Both the position numbers and the translations under genes were made by a program. The notes beneath the pieces are model-generated. The model did no database searches. It was given only the letters and a program-made list of their open reading frames with translations, and had not been told where the DNA came from. Source: Smittia aterrima (lineage: Eukaryota > Arthropoda > Insecta > Diptera > Chironomidae). From it: DNA of 64,000 bases. How positions within the stretch are numbered: the stretch's first letter is position 1; the number at the start of each line of letters is the position of its first letter. The stretch is from NCBI GenBank assembly GCA_033063855.1, contig CP093830.1, forward strand, positions 9,238,854-9,302,853. The letters are read 5' to 3'. Positions 46,536 through 57,100 of this stretch are shown here, piece after piece.

Positions 46536-49500
46536 ATGGATCGTCCACGAGGCTTCTTTACCAAGAGGTATTTAATTTTATTTTAATTTCAGTTCTGTTT
46601 CGTTCCGTTCGTTTTTGTCTTTCGTTCATTATCATTTTATCGCCTTCGTCTTGAAGCAGCAAAAAAAAAATATTATTCTCTCGTGTAGAGAGTGAAACCG
46701 GTTTCTGTGTTGGAGCGAGATATTTGACGGATATTTGAGAAATCTATGTTTTGTAAGAAAGTGTCGAGCGAAGTGAAAATTCGACGAAGTCTAAGCGATT
46801 CTTACAAAACGTGAAAAACGAACACAAGCGCACTAGTCGAGTTGAAGGTAAATGTTTGCGTTTGTGCAATTTCTTCTCCTTACCCCGAATTCATGATGAT
46901 GTTGTTGTTGGACGGTTCATGCTGATATTTTTTTTGCTGAAGTTTTTGCAATCTCTCTGACTTTGCATGTTTCTTCAACTTTTCTGTTGCTGTTGCTGCT
47001 TCGTTGAGAGAAGAAAAAAAAGTTTTCTTCTTCCATCATCGTCTTTGATGATTTTTATTCAGTCGGTATATGTCCGGAGTCTGGCGACTGCAATCACAAG
47101 TCCATCGATTTATTGCATTCGATTATCTGTTGGAAGACTTTAAAGCAGAAACATCGGACATTCGAATAGCGAACGACAACTCGTTGAGGCTGTACAATGT
47201 TTTATCTTTCTCGCCTTCCTGTTTGCGTTTATGTTGCTCGCTTCAAGCCACATGGGACGAATTAGAGAAAAAAGGGTTTCGAAATATTCTATTCTACGAT
47301 AAAAAGTCCGCGGATCAGGGAAACCTACACACACTTAGAAATGTTCGCTCAACCCCGATGCAAAAAAATATCGAAAGGGGTTGATGAAAGTTCTTAAACA
47401 TTACCAACTCCATTCAGCCTTTCGTGCCATTGTCTCTCCTCAAATTTCTTCTTCTTCATTTCGATTCTTTACATAAATTTGCATTAAAAATGGTGAACTT
47501 GAGTTTCGGGGGAAGCAAGACGAACCCTTCTCGAGACTCTTTAATTAAAGGTCTTCGAATGAAATGGCAGTCGCTTTGGATCTAACGGAAGCGAATTCGA
47601 CCATAAAATATTTTTGTAACTTGATATTTTGTGTTTGACTTTGCAAGTTTTAAAGCTGAATCGATTTTGAAGCAATCGAGCTCTTGAAGATTGCTTTTCT
47701 AGTTTAACGCGAAAGAAGCTTCATGTCAATTGGCCCCTTACGAAACAAACTCCCCCTTCAGGCGAATGATTACATCAGGGATTGAATTTGTAAAGAGCGA
47801 ATTGTTCTTCCCCGTCCAACTTTCACCTCTCGCACCCCATAAATACTAAAACATCTTTTTTTTTCGCCTTTCAGATCTGAACACTACAACAATATCCAGA
47901 AAGAAGAGAATAGCAAAAAGAAAGCGATTGAACAGAGTTTGTCTATAAAGGATCCAGCAAAAGTAAAACAAGAGCAGTCGCCTAGTCCGAAAGTTGAGAA
48001 TCTCGACCCAAACAAAGCGCCGCAGTCGAAAAGCAAAAACGAACGTCCACTTAAGTGTTTAGAGACACTTGCACAGAAAGCCGGAATAACCTTCGACGAA
48101 AAATACGAAATGGAAAAATCTCAGAGTCCCGCTCAACAACAAGCGCAGCAAAATGCAGCTCAGCAGCAGGTGCAGCAACAAATGACGCCGCTTCAACTCA
48201 CGCCAGAGCAATTTCAGCAGATACAGCTTCAACAGCAGCTTCAACAAGCGTTTGCCCAAAGTCATCCAACTATTCAAGTGAAGCAGGAATATGTCAACCA
48301 GCAACAGCAGCATCAACAAACTCAAGGAATTTCAGCTGCTGACTTAAAGTCTCTTCAAGATCAACAGAATCAGTTGAATCAAATGCAGATTCTTCAAGAG
48401 TCTCCTCAAAGTCCTCATCAGAATAATCAAAATGCTCTCCAAGTTCCAGCTGAGTGGCAACATGGAAGAGTTCAAGTCCTCCAACAGCCACTTCAAAATG
48501 CTCAGTATCTCCCTCAGATGTACAGCCCGCAACTGGTGATGTCAGGGAATCTTCTTCATGGTGGACTTGGCCAGCAACAAATTCAACTCATTGCCACTGG
48601 AAAGCCCTTCCAGAATCAACTCACACAACAGATGATTAATGCAGGAGGAAAGCAAGTGCTGACGAGTGGAGGACAAACTAGTTTTGGCGGCTACACTTTG
48701 CCAACCATTCCATCGAGTCAAGCACAAACTGTCCTCTTCAGTCCAGTGACGTTGAATGGAGTCTTGAACTCTCAGCAACAACAGACAAACCAGCAAAACA
48801 TACTCCCAAACATGCAAGCTCAGTCGACGCCTACAAAGTCCGAAGGACAAAAGCAAATGAGCGGCCAAAAGATTCTTCAAAAGGTCTCGCAAGGTGGATC
48901 AACCCAGCAACAACAAACGCTTACTCAAACAGTCGCCAATCATCAGCAACAGCAGCAGAATCAACAATGCGTGCAAGTTTCGCAAACGATGCCAACTGCT
49001 CAGTTGCTGAGTGGACAGACGATGCAATTTGCTTCGCCTTGGCCGCAATTGCAAGGAATGAATCCGTTTTGGACAAACGCAGGGATTCAACCACAGACAC
49101 TTTTAACAAGTAGTCCGATATTCATTCGGGGAACAAATCCTGATGGCACACAAGGAATGTTCATTCAACAAAGTCCAACACAAACGACGCAAGCTGTTCA
49201 ATCCCCACATAATCGTAAGTTAAGAAATTTTATGGCTTCGTTGTTGATTAAATTTCATTTTTTTTCTACAGAAATTTCTTTGGTTAGCAACATTGCACAA
49301 GCAGCAACACAGAAAGTTCGACCGGCTTCGGATAACCTGCAGCAGAAGACCCAGCAATCTCAGCAAAGGGCAGCGCCGATTCTTCCGCAAGGTGCTCCAA
49401 TCCGACCAGCAAGTTCAGTCTCAACGCAGACCGCTATGAATCAGAATGCAAGCCTAATGGCAAAAGCACCGAAGGTGAGAACGAAACAAACGCCTGTAAG

Positions 49501-51357
49501 GCCAGCAGCTCCCAACATCAAAGTTTCGCTCAATCAGCAGACAGGACAACCCACAATCATGCAGCAGGTCGTGACACCCGGTGGTGTTAACAAGTAAGAC
49601 TTCTAAATAATTTCTAGCTGAACAACTCAACTAACTTTATTTTATTTTATTTTAGAATGGTTGTGATGAGCAATATCAACGGTCAGTACACTCCAGTCAT
49701 CCAACAAAATGCAGCTCAGCAGATTCTCTCCAATGATAAATTGAAAAATCAACAACAGCAGCAGCAGCAAGCCATTCTCCAACAGGTAACTTCAATAACT
49801 CTTCTAGCTTCACTCGTCTTCAACAATAATTTCTTTTAGATGGCAAACCAGCAGCAGTTTCAGCAGCAAATCGCCGCAATTCAAATGCAACAACAACAAC
49901 AACAACAGTTCTTACAGCAATCTCAAAACGCTCAGCTGATGGCTCAGTCGGGAAATATACAGCAAGTCGTTCTTCAACATTCCCAACAAATGCCAACAGT
50001 TACTGTCTCCTCTGGCTCTAACATTCAACAAACCATGCAATCACATTTAGCACAGCAAGGCATCATGACAAAAGCTGGATCGCAGCAAGTTCTTCAATTG
50101 CAACCCGTCTCATCTCAAACTGTTTCTGTACCAACGTCAATGGCGAATACTCAAATGATTACGACAATGGCGGGATCGACTGACACAGCAAATTCGATAT
50201 TGGGTCCACTCTCATCTCCTCAAACGCCGCTTCAACCACCTCAGAACCCTTTAATTGCTATGACAACACTTTCAGCATCGCCAATGTCGAACGTTGGACT
50301 TCAAAAGGAGAAAACAGACACGAGCGATTCGAATCAGAAAAATAATTCAAGCATGAGCGTAACACTTTCGCCAATGAAGCGACCTGCTGAGGAGATTAAA
50401 CAAAACGAGGCTAAAAAGCAAGCGACAGAGGAATCGAAGAAAACAGAAGAGTTTTCAAGTGTCACGACCTCATCTCCGATCGTTAACAAAACGTCTTCCG
50501 CGCCTGGGACACCAAACTCTTCAACCAACAAAGGAGCTGTCAACTCTCCTCTCGCAGCTCAAAACGGAGAAAGTGATTCCAAAAAACCAACGCCAGTAAA
50601 TACCCCAATGCTTAAGAATGAACTGCCAAAAGCGATGGTGAAGCCTCTTGATGCTCGAATCTTGACTCACGTAATCGAAGGTTACGTGTTTCAGGAGGGA
50701 AGTGAACCATTCCCTGTCACGCGGCAAAGATATTCTGAGAAGGAAAATGATGTTCCATCAGCAAAGAAACAAAAGGAGGACGACTCTAAAGTCAGCGAGA
50801 CTGTTAAAGTAAATGGAGAATCAGGGACGTCAACAAATGTCACTTCTTCAACTGCCAGTCAATCATCAAGTGACAAAATTACGTGTGAGACCTGCAACAT
50901 CAAGGTTGACAAAAATAAACTTAAGAAAAAGAGATTCTGTTCGTTGACGTGTGCCCGAACACGAAAGAGTGTATCAATTGACGCAACTCCCAATGTCTCC
51001 GTCTCCAATGGAGATGAAAAAGCTCCAATTGCTCAATCACCTCCGGTGAATGAGAGACCAAATGCTGTTGTTGAAAATGGAGAAGCAGCAGCTGAAGAGC
51101 CTGATCATGTGATGAAGCAATGGAGCGTAGCACAAGTTTGCGACTTCATTAAAAATCTTCCTGGCTGCTCAGACTATGTTGAAGACTTTAAGCTGCAAGA
51201 GATTGACGGACTAGCTCTGCTGTTACTCAAGGAAAATCATTTAGTCAGCGCAATGGGAATGAAGCTTGGCCCAGCACTGAAAATTGTTAGCAAAATCGAA
51301 TCAATGAGAGTTTCAAAAGAAGGAGACTCAAATGAGGCACCACCAGAACAACAATGA
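46536..51357 (+). CDS. ph: Polyhomeotic, Polycomb repressive complex 1 subunit
   Basis: Chromatin protein of PRC1 that polymerises through its SAM domain to maintain Polycomb silencing. Exons: 46536-46567, 47875-49214, 49272-49593, 49656-49785 and 49840-51357 (phases 2, 1, 2, 0), 1113 residues. The 32-base first exon encodes MDRPRGFFTKR, matching the MDRRALKFMQKR start of the Drosophila proteins. About 67-88 is the conserved RPLKCLETLAQKAGI segment. A long Gln-rich region follows, with conserved LVMSGNLLHGGLGQQ and ATGKPFQ blocks, RPASSVSTQTA and NKMVVMSN. Near the C-terminus are HD segment LTHVIEGYVFQEGSEPFPVT, the FCS zinc finger (C-x2-C-x14-C-x3-C, about 954-985) and the SAM domain (about 1034-1098; MGMKLGPALKIV). 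Intron 2 (49215-49271) is 57 bp, a multiple of three without a stop. Shorter than Drosophila ph-p (about 1590 residues), chiefly in the repeats. Confidence 0.97.
46568..47874 (+). other. polyhomeotic intron 1
   Basis: 1307 bp. The 104-residue open frame at 47070-47384 inside it has no conserved features. A possible alternative exon ends at a donor GTTGAAG|GTAAATG near 46849, and a hairpin lies at 46748-46810. Confidence 0.6.
46748..46810 (+). repeat. imperfect hairpin in polyhomeotic intron 1
   Basis: Arms GTTTTGTAAGAA (46748-46759) and TTCTTACAAAAC (46799-46810) pair perfectly over 12 bp. Inside the loop GTCGA (46763-46767) can pair with TCGAC (46781-46785). It sits just before a GTAAATG donor. 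Function unknown; too irregular to call a microRNA. Confidence 0.6.
48950..48960 (+). repeat. CAG/CAA glutamine-codon repeats in polyhomeotic
   Basis: One of many short CAG/CAA runs in the polyhomeotic coding exons (others near 48300, 49755 and 49888). They encode polyglutamine and cause long antisense open frames rich in Leu that are not genes. Confidence 0.7.
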
Positions 51358-51515
51358 AGTTCATAATTTTAAGAAATCTCTGTAATCTTCAATTTACAGT
51401 TCAATAGATTTAAGAAGGACTTTTTCTTTTTTAAAGAAGCTTCTCCGATTGTAGAAAAATTTCGTTGTAACTTTATAAGAAATCGAATTAGTTTTTAAGT
51501 ATTGTAAAGATGTAA

Positions 51516-51552
51516 AATAAATAAAATATTTCAGAGAATCATTCTCAATAAA
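51516..51552 (+). terminator. polyadenylation signals of polyhomeotic
   Basis: Three AATAAA copies (51516, 51520 and 51547), 160-190 bp after the stop codon. Confidence 0.7.
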
Positions 51553-51756
51553 GATTTTCAATTTCGAAAAAAAAAATTAGAAAATTTTAATTTTTCAGCA
51601 GTTTGCGTACGAAATTATTGAAGGGTTCAATATTTGTTGAATAAAGTCAACAACTTGGTGATGGTTGAAAAGCTTATTTCCAAGTCAATTGTTTCAGAGA
51701 CTGACAACGAAAAGAAATCAAATTGAAAGTCCCTAAAAGTAAAATTTTCTCATCAG

Positions 51757-51876
51757 ATTTTGCACCCCCATCGCATCTCCGGCTTCCAATTTCCCGGCTT
51801 CCCACCACACATTTTTCCTTTTAATCAAAACAAAATCGCATGCAACTGTCGAAATTGTCGCTGTGGTTTCATGCGG
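51757..51876 (+). CDS. possible Cys-rich coding exon of the downstream uncharacterised gene
   Basis: A 120-base stretch flanked by an acceptor (ttctcatcag) and a donor (CATGCGG|GTAAGC), open in phase 0 at both ends. It encodes a Pro/Phe/His-rich segment and then IACNCRNCRCGFMR, an unusually dense cysteine cluster. The next supported exon, at 54198, also begins in phase 0, so the two could join. There is no ATG near its start, so either an upstream exon exists (its position relative to polyhomeotic is unclear) or translation starts at the internal ATG just before the donor or at 54198. Supported by splice consensus and composition only. Confidence 0.4.
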
Positions 51877-54197
51877 GTAAGCACGAATTTATTTACGTTT
51901 TCGAGGGTATCGGATTTCCATTTAATTTTTGCGTTGCTACGGTTTTGTTTACGTCGTAAATCTTCGGAATTCGGAAATTGTTTAATGAGAAATATGCTCG
52001 ACATATAAATATTAATAAACTAACATCGAGCTATCTAGATCGGCAGCTCACTCTACGCCTTGCGCAACACAGAAACTTTCATTGATGAATATCCATGCAA
52101 TTGTCTCTCGCTCTCGCTCGTCGCTCAAAGTCTCTCTTTACCGTGAAACACCTTTACAAACAATGAATATGACGGAAAATACTTCTCCATTCTTCTTTTG
52201 TTTATTCCGTTTTTGTCGTTCGTTGAATTAACACGCGGTGCGGTCGGCAGTTGGAATTATTTTCATTGTGAGTGATGAAAGGCAAGAGAAAAAAAGTTTA
52301 ATTAATTGAAAATAGAACAATCCTCGGTTTGGGTTTAAAAAAAGTTCATTGGACAATTAACGAATCAGGAAATGAGAAGCTGTTCATGATTTTGTTTAAA
52401 GGAGTGAAATATTTAATCTGCAAGAAAATCCTTTGATCAGTGAAAATAAGCAAACTCAGCTGTGAGAAATTAATTGAGTGGCAAGTGCGAGACGAAGTTA
52501 TTATTCACCTGCTTTTATGGATTACGATAGCAGTTCGGCGTTCATCGCATGGTATTTAATTATCTTTGACTATCACGAAAATAATTCGAGAATTTCACGA
52601 AGAAAAGAGACAAAGTTTTTGAAAAGAAGAATTATTATTCTTTGATGGATTTTTAATGAGACTTAACTCATAAATATTTCCCATTAAAAAGAATTGTTTT
52701 CCGTCTTCAAATAAATTTTCCAAGAAGCTCAAGATCACAAAAGTATTTTCTCAAGAATTAAACATTCGTAATTAGATATGAAAATCAACTGCGATTATCT
52801 ACTCATGTGCAACTGTTTCAACAACAAATCAATTAGTGAAGATAAAGCAAAGTAATTTATGGTCTTATGCAATGTCTCGCCCTCTTCAATCCCTCGACAA
52901 AATAAATATTTTCCCTCGTTTATGTAAATATATTTGGAGCGAGAAGGGTTGCGAAAATTTAGTTGTTGTCGTGACGATAACATCGACAAGGCTCCACGCG
53001 ACCTAAAGGAAATTTTTATTAATGCTTTTGTTTGACAATAAAAATGTAAATAAATTTTTCCGATTTCTTATTTGGCGGTTGGAAAGAAACTTTTTAATGG
53101 CTTATGATGAAAGGGAAAACTGTCTTCGATCCAACTGCCTCGAGGAAGAAAAGAAAACAATTTTCAAAGTAAAAACTCTTTTGATTACTTCGTGCAACAA
53201 AAATCGATAACACACTCTCCTACCGGCTTGATTGATAGTCGCAGATTGCATCTCGCGGCAGTTTTACTCGCAGACACCGAAATTTGTTGATTAATTTTTA
53301 ATGTTCATGCGATGGAATCGACGACCAGACAAAGCAAAATCACAAGCGCGAAAACGCGAAATCAGGAAGGCAATTTCTCACAACAAGAAAGTGGAATTTT
53401 TATTTGAAATAAAATTAATATTCTGCCTTCTTTATTCTTGTGGGAAATCGTCGTCGTCACGCACGATGATTCGCTTGGAAAAAAATGTTGATTTTTATGT
53501 GAAAGAATGGGAAGAAAGGAAGAAAGGGAAAGAAGACCCAAAAATGAGTTCGAAGTCTCGAGTTTGAAGCGGATGCGTCCATGAGCGATGTTAAGGATAT
53601 GTCTGAAGGTTTCTTCTTGTTCAATGGGAAGCTAGACAGTTATGTCGTAATGAAACTCTTTAAATTATTATAAAAAGATTCAAATTTCTAAGAACCTCAT
53701 TTGACCTTCTAAACGATCATCCCCAAGCTCGCTTTCCAAAAGATTTAAACTCAATTTCTTTTGGAAGACTTAGTTACCGAAACATGAATTATGAGCTTCC
53801 ATTATGGCAAACAGCAGGACGAATTTTTCACACTAAAATGAGGCCAAGAATTATTGACTCGTCCTCTTCGGCTCCATCAATCCTGATTTGAAGTTTTTAA
53901 AAGCAAAGGATCATTAACATCTTCTTCTCAAAGAGTGACCGTAAAAAATATTTCTCTTTATTGTTGTTTAAGCGGCTAATGATCCCTCTGCGTCACACAC
54001 ACGCTTAGAATATTTTCCCACGTAAAAGTCAGAGTCTGATGTTTATTACCGTAGAGAAGGTGATTCTTGTGGAAGCAGAAGTCGGTCAATTACGACGTCG
54101 TCGTACATAATTTATGCAATTTCGAGACTTAAATTACTATTTTTCTAGTTAGGAAGACAAGTTCACGGTCATTCAACCGAATTCATTTTTATTTCAG
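51877..54197 (+). other. non-coding, probable intron or 5' region of the uncharacterised gene
   Basis: No convincing exon. The 53301-53567 frame is Lys/Arg-rich and lacks splice context. Confidence 0.5.
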
Positions 54198-57100
54198 ATG
54201 CTCACAAATAACTTTGAGGATTTCGTTATGACGCCAATCAAGTGCCCGCCACCAAAAATCGTTGCCGTGAAACGTTCGCTGAGGGGAGCAAACAGACTCA
54301 AGCAGAACATCATGGACGACGATGAGTTCAGCATTAAAAATGATTTCGTTAACGACGATGATTCGCTCTCATCGTTCGATGCAAAAGATTTAATCGAGTT
54401 TGAGCGGGACGAAATGTTGATCGACCTGAGTGAGCCACCTGCCGTTCAAAAGCCAACAATCCAAGACACCGTGAGCAGCATGAACGCAAGAAATTCCAAC
54501 ACACTTCTGACATTGCTGGATATGCTGGAAATTGGAAGTGTCACGCGTGCGAGTGAGATGGCGAGACTAGGTAGCTGCGCACAAGACGCCGTCGTAAATA
54601 GAAATCCTTTGGAGTCAAAGGAATCATCATCATCATCGGGAATCATTCCAGTCGAACTTACCAGCGCATGTGCGACAACGTCTGGGAAGACGGACGAGTT
54701 GTCTACTGTTTTTCCACCTTTATCAAACCAACTAGAAAATCCATCGATTGTGAAAAATTGCAGTCGTCGATCTGAGAATTTTAATTGTGACGTTAAAAGA
54801 ACGTTAAGAGTCTCCGCGAGTGATAAAGTTGAAGGGAGTGACGTGCGTGAGGGAATTGACGTTGAAAGTATCGATTCCACATTGCGAAATTCTCATCAAT
54901 GTCAAAGTGAAAAGTTGAACGTTGAAAAATTCGTTTCCACATCGATAAGTTTCGACAGTTCTCAATCTCGCGATTCGAGCAAGGACGACTGCGATTCCAT
55001 TAAAAAAGACTTAGAGTTTAAAAATCGCGACGAAACTCTAGACAAAGAAAAAGTTTGCCATTACAATCATCGTCAGCAGCAACAAAATGATCTGAAATCT
55101 ACGAAAGCTGAGCAAAGTGACACTAATAACAATCAAGAATCAGTGTGCAATCAAAACTCTCTTGACGATTCGTTGTCCCTAAATCTTGTGAGACATGAAA
55201 GTCGAACGAAAGACGATGACGACAACGAATCAAATGGAAGTTTAAAGTTTCTTTCACCTCACACGTCGCAGCGAAAACTTCCACCAAAGTTCTACAGCTC
55301 GACGAACTCCTTGAATCGTGATTGCTTTGAAGCCAGTTCAAGACTCAAGAGATTAGAAGAGAGATTCAAAGGATTTTCATACACGAAAAAGCTCTTGCGT
55401 AGTTCAAAAGTCTTCTCAAAGTCCGAAGAAATCTTGAGCTCGTACGGAAAGGATTTGAACTCATCAATACAGTTTCCTTTGTCATCGACGACCTTATCGG
55501 AAAACTGTTTACGGCAATTGACCGGAGAAGAAGCTGAAGAAGCGGATTATCCAAGAAAAGCATTATCAAGTGATGAGATTTCTGGTGAGTTGAGATAAAT
55601 CCGAGTTTAGGTTCATCCTTCCATTCGACGACATGCACTTCCAAAGCAGTAATCATCAACCATCATCAATCCCATCATCGAATGGGATGGAAGGAAACTT
55701 AGTCTTGTATCAGATGATTCTTTATTGACAAATTTTCGTCTCTCGCGTGAACTGCTGCTCAAGTGCCGCTCCATAAATTTAAATAATTATCCAATGGATC
55801 CTTCCGTTCGTTTCTTTTTCCTTTTATCAATAATATTGCGCAACTGTCGTCATCGTCACGTTCCTTCAAATTGATAAGAGAAGGGAGAAACGAAAGAACT
55901 TCGGTGGCTTCGTTGTCTTCCCTTCTTTAGGCCTCGAAAATAATCTTTAATCCTTTCGTGATCGATTTTTTTCTGCTTTCTTTCCAACGATAGTCTCTGT
56001 TGCTGACTTCACGCCAACCGAGTCGTCTAAAAATACCTTAAGCAAACAACCTCGGATACAGCTATCGCCTGAGTCAACCGCAGAGTCGGATGAGATTTGC
56101 AAAATCTTTCGTGACAAGGATAAAGTGACAAGTGAAAGTGTGTTAGATGATTTAAAAGAGATCGAGAAAGAAGTTGAAGTTGTTGGTGACGAAGAAGATT
56201 GTAGTTTCGTCTTCTACGAAGAAGAGCCTTTTGGTGACCGATCTTTATCGATTGAAGACGACACAACCGGCAAACACAGTGTTTTTAACGATTTACTGTT
56301 CTCGAACTGTGAGTTTGACACGCAAACCTTTAATCAATACCTTGACGAGTACGGTGAAGAGGAGTCAGATCAGCATAAACATTGCCAGGACCATAGCTGC
56401 AACTCAGACGACGAAAAAAGTGATGAAAGTGATTTCTTTTGTGATTGTTTAGTTGAAGCAGTGCCTTTGTACCATTCAAACATTATGCGCGAAACGGGAG
56501 GAAAGTTACGTGGGCTCTTAAAGCCAGCGAATCGACCGCCGCCCGCACGTAAGAATCGCGTGGTGTTTGATGAGACTCGCAACGAGTTTTTCGAGGCCGA
56601 TTATATAATTTTGATAAGAGAAGATTGTCCATACGACGAAGAAGACGAAGAGCCATGCACGTGCGGTGATCATGAGCTCGTGCGGATCTGCTGCGACGAA
56701 GGATGTAATTGTGGATATACAGACGATGGACGTACGCCACCGGTGAGTAACAATCTAAACTGGCATTACGTGATCAGCGGAAACTTCACCTTTAAACTCT
56801 CGACTCTCGATTTCCATCCCCCACACCCAAATCCATAATGCTCATTTAAAGTCAGTTATTCGTTAAATTGCTCATTTCCTACTTTTCCCAGTCTTCATGC
56901 TGCTGCTGTTCACGGTTCTCCGAACATCTCTTTCCCCTCCTGCCCAAAACTAAATACATTTTGCGTCACTCGCTTTCTTGTTGTTTCTTTATTTATTCCT
57001 TTTTATTTTGGGAATTTGTCGCAAATTGATGTGCTTTTTATGGCCCCTCGTTCATTCCGAGAGACGTATTTCTACGACAATGATGAGCTTTGAGCAAGCT

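Noticed and set aside
47070..47384. 104-residue plus-strand frame
   Set aside because: Lies within polyhomeotic intron 1, has no conserved feature and no splice context.
48059..48892. Several Leu-rich antisense frames opposite polyhomeotic
   Set aside because: They arise from CAG/CAA glutamine codons read in reverse; polyhomeotic similarity fixes the real strand and frame.
49215..49271. Treating this stretch as ordinary polyhomeotic coding sequence
   Set aside because: It has a GTAAGT donor and TTTTTTTCTACAG acceptor, and removing it restores the NQI-type junction expected from Drosophila; kept as an intron, with retention reported separately.
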